Positions 18,836 through 27,350 of a stretch of 64,000 nt of DNA are shown here, one piece after another (the first letter of the stretch is position 1; every line of letters begins with the position of its first letter). The position numbers and the translations under genes are program-made. This DNA is from Ornithinibacillus sp047228935. Lineage in GTDB: Bacteria > Bacillota > Bacilli > Bacillales > Amphibacillaceae. The notes below the pieces were generated by a model that ran no database searches, had not been told where the DNA came from, and saw nothing but the letters and a program-made list of their open reading frames with translations. Location: the NCBI RefSeq assembly GCF_047228935.1, contig NZ_JBFEGG010000001.1, positions 1-64,000 of the forward strand, read 5' to 3'.

Positions 18836-18881
18836 AACCCCAGAATTCATGGTGTAGTAACGCCGAATTCTGGGGTTTTTT
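18836..18881 (+). terminator. Strong terminator after the TPR gene
   Basis: AACCCCAGAATTC at 18836-18848 pairs with GAATTCTGGGGTT at 18865-18877 and runs into T residues. Confidence 0.85.
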
Positions 18882-18886
18882 ATAGT

Positions 18887-19441
18887 TTATTTTGGATTCC
18901 ATCTATCATGAATTGCACGTTGTAAGAAAATCATTTCTTCTGCAAGATTAACTATTCGTCTGGAGATATTCGAGTCATTCAGTTCATTTGTTTCAATATC
19001 AAACGATTTATTAGGGATGAATATATTTGTTGATGGAATCATGCCTTTTAAATACGAAAGAACTGGTTTTAGATGATATTCGGGAACAAGGAAATGTTTC
19101 TCAGACCATGCTGTTGCAATAATCCCTGTTACTTTATTTTTAAATGCATTTTCTGGCATATAATCTAATAAGTTTTTCAGTACGCCTGAAATGGACGCCT
19201 GATAAACTGGTGTAGCGAATAGTAATAGATCAGCAGCAAGAATCTTTTTTACTACCTTCCAAGTATCATCATTATAATAGGAAAGCGGTTCTCCACGGCA
19301 TAATTCAACTTCATATTCCCTTAAATCAATCAGTTCAATTTCAAGTTTTGGGTCAATGGAAGTTGCGGCTGCTAATAATTCATTGACTGCCTGTGAAGTT
19401 TTTTCCCCGGCTAATGTACCTGAGACTCCGACTAGTTTCAC
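18887..19441 (-). CDS. NADPH-dependent FMN reductase family protein
   Basis: A 184-residue flavodoxin-fold protein. GVSGTLAG near the N-terminus matches the FMN phosphate loop, and FATPVYQASISGVLKNLLDY is the hallmark block of NADPH-dependent FMN/azo reductases and SsuE-like proteins. The GTG at 19441 is chosen because AAGGGAG lies about 7 nt upstream; the GTG at 19474 lacks a site. It probably supplies reduced FMN or reduces quinones. It lies apart from other genes. Confidence 0.85.
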   Translation of the reverse strand: MKLVGVSGTLAGEKTSQAVNELLAAATSIDPKLEIELIDLREYEVELCRGEPLSYYNDDTWKVVKKILAADLLLFATPVYQASISGVLKNLLDYMPENAFKNKVTGIIATAWSEKHFLVPEYHLKPVLSYLKGMIPSTNIFIPNKSFDIETNELNDSNISRRIVNLAEEMIFLQRAIHDRWNPK

Positions 19442-19629
19442 TGTACGTTCTCCCTTCTGTTCAAATACGGACACTTTCCGATTATGTAATATATAAGCAT
19501 GTAAACTCTAATGTATACTACATCTTAAATCCTATCTTATTCTGTTGAAGATATCCAAACAAACTACTTAAGCCAGTTATTTTATTTCATTTGGATAGAA
19601 TGATATTATTATATCTACATAAAGCGAAA

Positions 19630-19668
19630 GGCTAGAAGATAAATGAATATATTTATCTTCTAGCCATT
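19630..19668. terminator. Terminator of the zinc-type oxidoreductase gene
   Basis: A 15-bp stem pairs 19630-19644 with 19651-19665 (GGCTAGAAGATAAAT and its complement). It ends just before the minus-strand stop at 19669. Confidence 0.8.
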
Positions 19669-20625
19669 TTAATCAATTATTATAACAATCTTACCTGTAG
19701 CATGATGGGTCTCACTAAATGTATGTGCATCATAAATACCTTGTTTTGTTAATGGAAAAGTTTTTCCGATAACACTTTTGATCTTTTTTTCTTCCAGTAA
19801 ATTAGCTAAATTGCCTAGTTGTTTTCCATCAGGATTCAGCCAAATGCTTTTGGCTACAACATTTTTTTCTTTTGCCTTGTCTTGGTCAGGTTCATTTACA
19901 ATCGAAATTAGTCTACCTTTATTTTCTTTAAGGATTTCAAAACTATCCATTTGTGTCTTGCCACCAATTGTATCTATGACAAGGTCTATATCACTGAGTA
20001 CATCTTTAACATTTGTTGTGCGGTAATCAATTACTTCATCCGCTCCTAATGTCCGCAGAAGTCCATGGTTTTTAGGACTAGCAGTTGTATATACATATGC
20101 TCCTGCGTTTTTGGCTAGTTGAATTGCAAATGTACCAACCCCACCAGCACCTGCATGAATGAGTACTTTTTGATTTTTTTCTAGTTCACCATAATCAAAC
20201 AAAGCTTGGTATGCGGTTAATCCAGCTAATGGAACCGCCGCTGCTTCCTCAAATGAGATAGAATTCGGCTTTAAGGCTAATAGATGATCATCAACAATCG
20301 TAAACTCCGCATAAGTTCCAAAACGAGTTGTATCTGGACGGGCAAACACTTCATCTCCCACTTTCCAATTTGTTACGTTTGAACCTACAGCTTCTATAAT
20401 ACCAGCAACATCCCAACCAAGAATAATGGGGAATTCCCAGTCAAACATCTGTTTTAAATATCCCTCACGAAGCTTCCAATCAATCGGATTAATGGAAGTG
20501 GCTTTTTCACGAACTAGTACTTGATTGTCTGCTAATTCTGGAAGTGTTACAGTACACTCCTCTAATACTTCTTTTCCACCGTATTGATTAATGATAACAG
20601 CTCTAGTTTGCAAACAGCTTTTCAC
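19669..20625 (-). CDS. NADP-dependent medium-chain oxidoreductase (quinone reductase type)
   Basis: A 318-residue MDR-superfamily enzyme lacking the structural zinc cysteines. INPIDWKLREGY and the GROES-like fold come first, then the nucleotide-binding motif AGAGGVGTFAIQLAKNAGA (about residues 155-173). It likely reduces quinones or enals with NADPH. The GTG at 20625 is only 1-2 nt from AAGGAG; a TTG at 20613 with 13-nt spacing is the alternative, so the start is uncertain. Confidence 0.85.
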   Translation of the reverse strand: MKSCLQTRAVIINQYGGKEVLEECTVTLPELADNQVLVREKATSINPIDWKLREGYLKQMFDWEFPIILGWDVAGIIEAVGSNVTNWKVGDEVFARPDTTRFGTYAEFTIVDDHLLALKPNSISFEEAAAVPLAGLTAYQALFDYGELEKNQKVLIHAGAGGVGTFAIQLAKNAGAYVYTTASPKNHGLLRTLGADEVIDYRTTNVKDVLSDIDLVIDTIGGKTQMDSFEILKENKGRLISIVNEPDQDKAKEKNVVAKSIWLNPDGKQLGNLANLLEEKKIKSVIGKTFPLTKQGIYDAHTFSETHHATGKIVIIID

Positions 20626-20908
20626 TCCTTTCTCCAGTGCTTATCTAATATGGAGAGTTAGATTTTTAAGGATTTAGCACTACCCAATTTTTATTATTAC
20701 CCCAATCACTGAAAACAAATACAGATACTTGACTTTCTTTATACTTCGTAACAGTAGTTTTTTTAGAAATTTCAGGTTATCTATACTAGATTTAATAACT
20801 ATCAATCTAAAATATACCAATGACTATCTTTTAATAGTGAGTTCATCTAAGCATATGATATTTAAAAGAATATAATATTGTGACTAGTACAAAAAGGAGG
20901 CGAAAACT

Positions 20909-21244
20909 ATGAGTGAAGTATGGAGAAACCCAAGTGTTTTTGGAGATAGTGGAAGAGGATCTGGTGACTCTCGATCAAGAAGTAATTCAAAAAGTAATTC
21001 TAGAAGTGAAGCAGATAATGAACTAGATTTCAGAAGTGATAATGAACTAGACAATGAGAATGATGTTCGTGTTAAAGATAAAAATACTAACATAGCAAGG
21101 GCTAGAGTTGAAAATAGTGGAAATTCAAGAGTAGATTTGGATATTAACGTAGATAGTGAGTCACGGGCAAGAGTACGTGCTAGGTCTGAAGCTGATTCTG
21201 ATCAGGACCAAGATCAAGAGCAAAATCAAGATCTTGATTTTTAA
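20909..21244 (+). CDS. Low-complexity Ser/Asp/Arg/Asn-rich hydrophilic protein
   Basis: A 111-residue protein made almost only of S, D, E, N, R and Q, with SRSRSNSKSNSRSE near the N-terminus and DQDQDQEQNQ near the end. AAAAGGAGG lies 6 nt before the ATG. Residues 68-76 (NSGNSRVDL) resemble the start of the next protein (KSGNSDVDL), so both may derive from one module. Such composition occurs in spore surface proteins of Bacillaceae; a coat-related role is a guess. Confidence 0.6.
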   Translation: MSEVWRNPSVFGDSGRGSGDSRSRSNSKSNSRSEADNELDFRSDNELDNENDVRVKDKNTNIARARVENSGNSRVDLDINVDSESRARVRARSEADSDQDQDQEQNQDLDF

Positions 21245-21253
21245 TTTTTTTTG

Positions 21254-21279
21254 GAGGGATACTAAATAGAGTATCCCTC
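21254..21279 (+). terminator. Intercistronic hairpin
   Basis: GAGGGATACT at 21254-21263 pairs with AGTATCCCTC at 21270-21279. The T run lies before it, not after it, so it probably stabilises or partly attenuates the message between the two hydrophilic protein genes. Confidence 0.5.
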
Positions 21280-21301
21280 TATTCAACCAAAAGAGGAGTA
21301 G

Positions 21302-21595
21302 ATGGTGGTGGAAAAACGAATTCAAAATAAATTAAAAACCCTAATAGATAAGAGTGGAAACTCAGATGTAGATCTAGTTGTGAACATAGAAACAAAGGCA
21401 ATTGCTTATAGTATTTTATGTAGTATTTATGCTAGGGGAGACATAAATGAGGTGGAACTGGAAAGGGCAGTTGATAAATTAGATGCATTGATTGAGAGGG
21501 ACAGGAGAAAACAAAAAGAAAGAAATCAAGTACTGGATTTTGACCCGGAGAAAAGAGATCATCTAAAGCGTACTTCTAGAAGAAAATGGATATAG
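21302..21595 (+). CDS. Small hypothetical protein paired with 20909-21244
   Basis: A 97-residue protein with a short N-terminal helix, then DKSGNSDVDLVVNIETKAIAYSILC and a charged helical C-terminus (ERDRRKQKERN). The first part resembles the SGNSxVDL segment of the upstream protein. GAGGAG at 21293-21298 fits GTG at 21305 slightly better than ATG at 21302; both are in frame. The CDS ends inside a terminator stem. The function is unknown; a spore-associated role is speculative. Confidence 0.6.
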   Translation: MVVEKRIQNKLKTLIDKSGNSDVDLVVNIETKAIAYSILCSIYARGDINEVELERAVDKLDALIERDRRKQKERNQVLDFDPEKRDHLKRTSRRKWI

Positions 21596-21612
21596 GCATT
21601 TTCTTCTTTTTT
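21578..21612 (+). terminator. Terminator overlapping the end of the CDS
   Basis: AGAAGAAAATG at 21578-21588 pairs with CATTTTCTTCT at 21597-21607 and is followed by T residues. The first arm lies inside the coding region. Confidence 0.75.
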
Positions 21613-22004
21613 ATAGCGATTATTGGGAAATTAAAGTTGATAATATTTTTCTAGTTAACCTTACCTTACTTTCATCTTGAGAGATTTTAGTTTTTCGAAC
21701 GTTTTTACCAGGGACGTATTATCTAATGGCTACCTAGTTTTTCTTGGGAGATGGATGCAAAAGAAATACTTCTTACTCCTACTACATTACGTGCTCGATT
21801 AAAGGAGCCAATTATTCTTAAGCCTGGTACAAATGTTCCTCATCTGACAAAAATATTATTTTTCTTCATAGTGAACAATCTCTGCATTGTAGTTGTATTT
21901 ACTTAAACAGAATGATTTATTATTCAATGAAGGATTACTATCATTTATTAAAAGTAAGAAGAAAGAGAATAATGGATAAAGAAAAAAACTAGAGTTAAAA
22001 GTTT
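21613..22004. other. Intergenic region, no supported gene
   Basis: About 390 bp between two terminators. A 51-codon frame at 21751-21906 (MDAKEILLTPTTLRARL) opens but has no properly spaced ribosome binding site. It may be a decayed gene start. No RNA structure was recognised. Confidence 0.45.
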
Positions 22005-22005
22005 A

Positions 22006-22050
22006 AAAATAACTCCCTTGAGGTAAGTGAATTACTTAAGGGAGTATTTT
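22006..22050. terminator. Terminator of second DUF3231 gene
   Basis: AAAATAACTCCCTT at 22006-22019 pairs with AAGGGAGTATTTT at 22038-22050. It sits 4 bp beyond the minus-strand stop at 22054. Confidence 0.8.
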
Positions 22051-22053
22051 AAA

Positions 22054-23076
22054 TTAAAACAGCTTTCTATCCACTTCCGGTTGTCTTTCCCACCATCTAT
22101 GTTTCACCATAATGTTATAGCAAAGGACTCCTGCTTCTGTTGCATGGGTATACACCTTAAGATAGTTCAACATTACATCTGAACGGAGGCTTGATCCTAG
22201 TGCTGCACCATAATAGGATAGAGCCGCATTTACTAAAAACGCTGCATGAAACATCATTAGTTTGTCTGAAAAAGGACTAATAGTAGAATCTGTAATTTCA
22301 GAATCCCATTTCTCTGGTATTACTAAATTATCTTTTTGTAATATAGCATCAAAACTATTAGCATCCTGTCTAGCTAGTTTTACATTTTTTAACATGAAAT
22401 TACGAATATCCTCACGTGCTGCCACTTGGCTAAAGCCTAAGCTTAATGTACTAATGAATCCAGTTTTCTTTGAATTGAAGAATAAATTACTAACCTCAGA
22501 ACAATTAAGTGGCCTTCTTTCCCCAATTAAATTAGAAATAATTCCAGTTGTATTAAGAAATTCCACCTTATCGGGTGAAGGTATGGAGGGAGGACTGACA
22601 TATTTAGGTTTTGTCTTAAATATAGCCATTATTTTTTTAAATAACTTTTTCGAAGTTGTAATGCATTCCGAAAAGTAGAATTGGATATCTTCTCTTTCAG
22701 ACGTGGAATAAGCCAAGCTATAAGCGGTTATTCCGTGTACTGTCATAATATAAGAATAGAAGAGTAAAAATTGGTCCGTAAACAATCGTGGTGCATGTAA
22801 ATTAACATCTCTTTCTGTAAAGCCTTTAGGGAGTTGGAACCCTTCATTTTGAAAAATTTCTTTCATTTTTTTTATATGATCTTCCGCCATCCTTAGGGAG
22901 ACTTGTATAATAGATTTTATCTCTTTGTCTTTCACTATTTTAAGAAAATATTTGTAAACACAAATTGCCATTGTATCGCTCATATACTGAACCCAAATAC
23001 TAGATATCTCAGCTGCGGTTAATTTATTTCTCTTTTTTATTCGTAAAACGCTAGGATGTGAGGACGTTTTTAACAA
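22054..23076 (-). CDS. DUF3231 family protein (second paralog)
   Basis: A 340-residue homolog of the protein at 451-1458, with the same two-half design: KLTAAEISSIWVQYMSDTMAIC opens the first half, and GERRPLNCSEVSNLFF opens the second. AEDHIKKMKEIF repeats the Glu-x-x-His helix pattern. The start is TTG at 23076, with GGAGG 8 nt upstream. It is monocistronic. Function unknown; possible ferritin-like helical bundle by inference. Confidence 0.85.
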   Translation of the reverse strand: MLKTSSHPSVLRIKKRNKLTAAEISSIWVQYMSDTMAICVYKYFLKIVKDKEIKSIIQVSLRMAEDHIKKMKEIFQNEGFQLPKGFTERDVNLHAPRLFTDQFLLFYSYIMTVHGITAYSLAYSTSEREDIQFYFSECITTSKKLFKKIMAIFKTKPKYVSPPSIPSPDKVEFLNTTGIISNLIGERRPLNCSEVSNLFFNSKKTGFISTLSLGFSQVAAREDIRNFMLKNVKLARQDANSFDAILQKDNLVIPEKWDSEITDSTISPFSDKLMMFHAAFLVNAALSYYGAALGSSLRSDVMLNYLKVYTHATEAGVLCYNIMVKHRWWERQPEVDRKLF

Positions 23077-23280
23077 TAGAAATACCTCCAGAATTTTATT
23101 GAATATGGATTATTTTATGGAGTAAAGGATGAAATATACGGTATAGGAATATTTGGGTTAGTACAGAATAACACGACAAAAAAACAACAAGTTAGAAATT
23201 TCCACTTTTTGGATTTATAATAGATATAGAAAATGAATTAATAGAATTCCTTTGATTAAGGTTTTCAGAGGGGGGATTGT

Positions 23281-24129
23281 ATGAACCATATAGGATTAGT
23301 ATTAGAAGGTGGAGGAAGTAGAGGGATTTATACTGCGGGAGTTATTCGTTATTTAATGGAGCAAGATATATACTTACCATATGTTATTGGAGTTTCTGCA
23401 GGAGCATGTAATGGCTCATCCTATATTTCGAGGCAAATGGACCGAAACAGAGCGGTAATAATTGATTACCTTGATCATCCGGATTACGTATCCTTCCGAA
23501 ATTTTGTTAAAAAGAGAGAGATTTTTGGAATGGACTTTTTATTCGATGTTTTACCAAATGAACTGGAGCCATTTGACTTTAATACATTTTATGAGGCAAA
23601 AGAAGAGTTTGTCATTGGCGTTACTGATTGTTTGACTGGAGAACCAGTATTTTATAAACGAGAAGATTATAAGGAAGAGATTTTAAAAGTAATTCGTGCT
23701 TCAAGTTCTTTACCATTGTTTGCACCTGTTGTAGATTTTAATGGGCGTAAACTATTAGATGGGGGAATTTCCGATCCCATTCCGATTAAACAATCAGTTA
23801 GAGACGGGAACAAGAAGAATGTCGTTATTTTAACTAGAAATAGAGGGTATGTAAAAAAGCCCCAGTCATTTGGATGGTATATGCGAAAAAAATACAAAGA
23901 ATATCCAGGTCTATTACGAGCAATAGAAAAGCGGCATCAAGTTTATAATGATACATTGAATTATATTTTTGAAGAAGAGAAGAAGGGAAATGTATTTGTT
24001 ATAAGTCCTTCTGAAAAGTTAGAGGTAGGACGTGTTGAAAGGAATAAGGATAAATTGACTGATTTATATCATTTAGGTATGGAAGATGTTAAAAAAGTAT
24101 CTGAGCAGTTGAAGGAATTTTTAGCTTAG
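23281..24129 (+). CDS. Patatin-like phospholipase (YjjU-type)
   Basis: A 282-residue acyl hydrolase. The oxyanion loop is EGGGSRGIYTAGV (about residues 9-21), the nucleophile elbow is GVSAG with Ser about residue 40, and DGGISDPIPI supplies the catalytic Asp (about residue 160). Together they form the Ser-Asp dyad of patatins. No signal peptide is present, so it acts in the cytoplasm or at the inner membrane face on phospholipids or acyl esters. GGGGGG lies before the ATG. It is monocistronic, followed by a terminator and a tandem repeat array. Confidence 0.9.
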   Translation: MNHIGLVLEGGGSRGIYTAGVIRYLMEQDIYLPYVIGVSAGACNGSSYISRQMDRNRAVIIDYLDHPDYVSFRNFVKKREIFGMDFLFDVLPNELEPFDFNTFYEAKEEFVIGVTDCLTGEPVFYKREDYKEEILKVIRASSSLPLFAPVVDFNGRKLLDGGISDPIPIKQSVRDGNKKNVVILTRNRGYVKKPQSFGWYMRKKYKEYPGLLRAIEKRHQVYNDTLNYIFEEEKKGNVFVISPSEKLEVGRVERNKDKLTDLYHLGMEDVKKVSEQLKEFLA

Positions 24130-24139
24130 AAATGAGATT

Positions 24140-24170
24140 GACTTGATATTTAAAATATCAGGTCTTTTTT
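24140..24170 (+). terminator. Terminator of the patatin-like gene
   Basis: GACTTGATATTT at 24140-24151 pairs with AAATATCAGGTC at 24153-24164 (one G-T pair, inner pairs open), followed by six T residues. Confidence 0.75.
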
Positions 24171-24184
24171 CTATTTAAGTAATT

Positions 24185-24531
24185 GGACATAACGAGAGGA
24201 AAAGCGGTTGGAGATGTCTAATAGCAAGGTTCTATTGGACAAAACGAGAGGAAGAGCGATGAAAATGTCTAATAACTGAGTTCTATTTGACAAAACGAGA
24301 GGAAAAGCGATGAAAATGTCTAATAACCGGGTGCTTTTGGACAAAACGAGAGGAAAAGCGATGAAAATGTCTAATAACCGGGTGCTTTTGGACAAAACGG
24401 GAGGAAAAGCGGTGTAAATGTCCAATAACCGGGTGCTATTGGACAAAATGAGAGGAAAAGCGATGGAAATGTCTAATATCCGAGTGCTATTGGACAAAAC
24501 GAAAGAAAGAGCGGATGTAATGTCCAATAGC
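24185..24531. repeat. Seven tandem 51-bp repeats with inverted ends
   Basis: Copies begin with (T/G)GACA at 24185, 24237, 24288, 24339, 24390, 24441 and 24492; the spacing is 52, then 51 bp each. The consensus core is GACAAAACGAGAGGAAAAGC, then GATGAAAATGTCTAATAACC. Each unit opens with ATTGGACA and holds TGTCYAAT about 30 bp later, so each can fold into a hairpin. In the last copy the arms are an exact 11-bp pair (GCTATTGGACA, TGTCCAATAGC). Because 51 is divisible by three, an open frame with a 17-residue period appears on the minus strand, but it has no ribosome binding site. There are no unique spacers, so it is not CRISPR. Confidence 0.9.
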
Positions 24532-24618
24532 ATCTAATATGCTTTCTGAGTAATTTATTAATTAAACAACATACCTTAAAAATTATCAGGAACACTATAA
24601 CTTGGAGGTGAAATTATC

Positions 24619-24741
24619 ATGACCAAAAGAAAAGTCGGTGTTGGAATGGGATCTTCAGAGGTAGAAGGCCAAGGAACGACTAATAGAGAAACAGGGAAAA
24701 TGAAGAAAGATTCTTCAAGAAAGAAGAAAAAGCGTACTTAA
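24619..24741 (+). CDS. Small basic protein, 40 aa
   Basis: A 40-codon gene reading MTKRKVGVGMGSSEVEGQG and so on, with a C-terminal run of Lys/Arg. GGAGGTG at 24604-24610 sits 8 nt before the ATG, and a hairpin follows 14 bp after the stop. The composition resembles minor small spore proteins of Bacillaceae, but no named family is recognised. Confidence 0.6.
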   Translation: MTKRKVGVGMGSSEVEGQGTTNRETGKMKKDSSRKKKKRT

Positions 24742-24754
24742 GTAAGTAACCCAC

Positions 24755-24795
24755 TACACCTCCAATTGTTTCAGAAGAACTGTTGGAGGTGTAAT
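24755..24795. terminator. Hairpin shared by converging genes
   Basis: TACACCTCCAA at 24755-24765 pairs exactly with TTGGAGGTGTA at 24783-24793. It lies between the small basic protein gene and the converging regulator gene. T tails are short. Confidence 0.65.
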
Positions 24796-24796
24796 A

Positions 24797-25711
24797 CTAT
24801 TTAGAATTAGCGATATTTATGTAAGATAAAATTTGCTCCAAATATATAGTAGTGTTATTTGCAATTCCATTAGCTCCTAGATCATTAAGAATTTGAATGG
24901 ATTGTCGTAGCTTAGCCTCTCCAGCTTCTTTATCTCCACACTTCAAATCAAAAGCTCCCTTTAGCTGAAGCAATTTTAGCCGTTCAAATAAATTTCCCTC
25001 TGGCAATTGAATTTCTTCTACGTAGGAAAAAAACTCCTCAATTTCTTTCTTGTATATTAACTCTTCTTGGAAGCGGTTCACGGGGCCAATTAATAGAGTA
25101 AGTGTATTAATCAGGATGGCAATAATCGCATCATTTGTTTTCTTAAATCTGTGATAACGGCTACTTTTTCCATATGCTGTCCTAGATAGCTGAGCAACGA
25201 TACTCGGATCGAGAAAGAACATCGTTGCACTATAGAGAGCTAATTCATAATATCCCCATATTTCAATCCGAAAAAAATAATCGGCTAACTGATTGATTTC
25301 TTCCTCCCCCACGTTCTCATCCATTGCAGCGGAAACCAACATACTCTCATAAACTTGAAGCATCAATGCATTAAAATAATACGTTTCTAATTTGTATTGC
25401 TCCCACTTTTTCATTTCTTGATTTTTAAATTGCTGTAATCGGGCTACATTTTGACTATTATAGGCTTTGTTTACTTGCTGGAAAAATTGTTCGATTTTAC
25501 CTGGTTGGTAATCATGATGTACGTACAAAAATTCATCCATACTCATCATAAGCTTATCTAAAATTCTTGTGAAAATTCCAAGCGTTATATCGGAATCTCC
25601 TCGTTCAAATTTTGATAAAAATGAAATCGAGCATACCCCATCAGCTAGTTCCTTCATTGTTAATCCTTTTTGCTTACGAATGATTCGAAAGGTTTCACCA
25701 TAATTTCTCAT
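24797..25711 (-). CDS. Rgg/GadR/MutR-like transcriptional regulator
   Basis: A 304-residue regulator with an N-terminal XRE-type helix-turn-helix (FRIIRKQKGLTMKELADGVCSISFLSKFERG, residues about 8-38) and a long C-terminal helical TPR-like domain, as in Rgg peptide-responsive regulators. The ATG at 25711 follows a GGTGG site by about 8 nt. It is divergent from an amidohydrolase gene across 134 bp and may control it. No peptide pheromone gene was found nearby, so peptide sensing is not shown. Confidence 0.75.
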   Translation of the reverse strand: MRNYGETFRIIRKQKGLTMKELADGVCSISFLSKFERGDSDITLGIFTRILDKLMMSMDEFLYVHHDYQPGKIEQFFQQVNKAYNSQNVARLQQFKNQEMKKWEQYKLETYYFNALMLQVYESMLVSAAMDENVGEEEINQLADYFFRIEIWGYYELALYSATMFFLDPSIVAQLSRTAYGKSSRYHRFKKTNDAIIAILINTLTLLIGPVNRFQEELIYKKEIEEFFSYVEEIQLPEGNLFERLKLLQLKGAFDLKCGDKEAGEAKLRQSIQILNDLGANGIANNTTIYLEQILSYINIANSK

Positions 25712-25845
25712 AATACTAGCCACCTTAATCAAAATTCCACTATATGAAAATTTTATCAATCCTAATAAATGTTCGAATTACAATAAAATTACAACAAGTA
25801 CTTTCAAATAAGTATAACGGAAAAAAATTAGGGGAGGAAACTGAA

Positions 25846-27195
25846 ATGATGGAATTAAAGCATTATATTCTAGCAAATGGAACAATAATTGATGTAGAAA
25901 AAGGAGTTTGTTTTGAAGGATCAATTGAAGTACGAGGAAGTAAAATTATAAAAATCTATAATCATAATGAGACAATACCTAAAGGGGTAAAACTAGTTGA
26001 TGTAAGAGGAAAGTATCTTATACCAGGATTAATTGATATGCACTGTCATATTCAAGAACAGTTTGCGCCTCACTTTTTAGCTTCTGGGGTAACAACGGTT
26101 CGTAATACCGCAGGAAATGTATTCATGCTAAAAAAATTAATTGATGCACCAATAGATGCACCAACACCAAAAGTATATGCTGCAGATCGAATGATTGATG
26201 GAACTCCCGGTTTATGGGGGCCAACAAGCTTCGGAAATCTTGTCACAGATGACCCGGAAATAGCAAGAAAAGAAGTTAGAAGACAAGCAGCTGCTGGGGC
26301 GAAATTTATAAAAGCGTATGGGTTGATTAAGAGAGAGGTTTTACAAGCTGTTGTGGATGAGGCAAACCAATATAATCTAGAAGTAAGTTGTGATCTCATC
26401 CATTCAAAAGATCTGACTGCTTTAGATGCTGCTAAACTAGGTGTGACGTGGTTTGAACATGCTTCAGGTTTTGGGCAGGCTCTTTATAACGGATGGTATC
26501 CAACTGCAGATCAATCGGAGTGGGGGCATATTAACTGGGAGAATCCAGATGAAGAAAAAATCAAGGAATTATGTGAAGAAATGCTTAAGTATCATGTAAA
26601 GCTGTGCCCAACGCTTGTGCTTACTGATCAAGTATCGCAGTATCCAAATACATGGTATCCCAAAAATAAAGTAACCGAATCACTTGAAAAAGAAAATATT
26701 CTAATTGGCCATTGGGAAAACATGTCTGAACAGAATGAACTATTAAAAGAGCAACTTGGTATATTAGATCTGTTTACTAAACTAGTTGCAAAAACGTATT
26801 ATGATTTGGGAGGAACTGTTGTTACTGGAACCGATACACCTGCACTTATTTGGACATTTCCGGGTATGGCTTTACATCGTGAAATAGAAATATTTGTAGA
26901 AATTGGACTCTCAGAAATGGAAGCATTGCAGGCTGCAACCATCCGTGCAGCAAAATCTATACACCTAGATAGTATTGGTGCTATTAAAGAGGACTACTTT
27001 GCAGATATTGTAATCCTAGATGATAACCCATTAGAAGATATTCAACATACGAGAAGTATTCACCGAATAATTAAAGGTGGAAAAATATACTCACAAGACG
27101 AAATATTAAAGCACGTACCAAGCAATGAATATATGGAAAAGACTTTAAGTGAATTTCAAGAGGAATGGAAGGAATTAGAAACTATTAATAATTGA
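25846..27195 (+). CDS. Amidohydrolase family protein (imidazolonepropionase/prolidase-like)
   Basis: A 449-residue metal-dependent hydrolase. LIPGLIDMHCHIQE (about residues 57-70) carries the HxH metal motif; AAGAKFIKAYG holds the probable bridging lysine; later metal ligands are the His residues in SCDLIH and WFEHASG, and the Asp in GTDTPA. The C-terminus has ADIVILDDNPL. GGGGAGG lies 8 nt before the ATG. It likely cleaves a cyclic amide or dipeptide; the substrate is unknown. It is divergent from the Rgg-like regulator. Confidence 0.85.
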   Translation: MMELKHYILANGTIIDVEKGVCFEGSIEVRGSKIIKIYNHNETIPKGVKLVDVRGKYLIPGLIDMHCHIQEQFAPHFLASGVTTVRNTAGNVFMLKKLIDAPIDAPTPKVYAADRMIDGTPGLWGPTSFGNLVTDDPEIARKEVRRQAAAGAKFIKAYGLIKREVLQAVVDEANQYNLEVSCDLIHSKDLTALDAAKLGVTWFEHASGFGQALYNGWYPTADQSEWGHINWENPDEEKIKELCEEMLKYHVKLCPTLVLTDQVSQYPNTWYPKNKVTESLEKENILIGHWENMSEQNELLKEQLGILDLFTKLVAKTYYDLGGTVVTGTDTPALIWTFPGMALHREIEIFVEIGLSEMEALQAATIRAAKSIHLDSIGAIKEDYFADIVILDDNPLEDIQHTRSIHRIIKGGKIYSQDEILKHVPSNEYMEKTLSEFQEEWKELETINN

Positions 27196-27350
27196 TTTAT
27201 AGAAATAACCTCTTGGTAAGAGTGATGACGGTTAACCTCGATTCATTCTTGCCATTTTTGTTGTTTTTATTGTAAAAAAAATCCAAATATAATTATAAGT
27301 AATGTATAGTTAGAATTAAGCAAATATAGTTTACAACACTAGGGGGTAGA

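Noticed and set aside
21751..21906. Short frame MDAKEILLTPTTLRARL...
   Set aside because: The only GGGAG touches the ATG, spacing is wrong, and the tail turns into hydrophobic noise. Perhaps a gene remnant, but not supported.
24185..24531. CRISPR array
   Set aside because: The 51-bp units are contiguous and similar along their whole length; there are no unique spacers and no cas genes.
24171..24533. Minus-strand reading frame with a 17-residue repeat
   Set aside because: It arises because the repeat length is divisible by three. It has no ribosome binding site, and the period breaks at the 52-bp copy.
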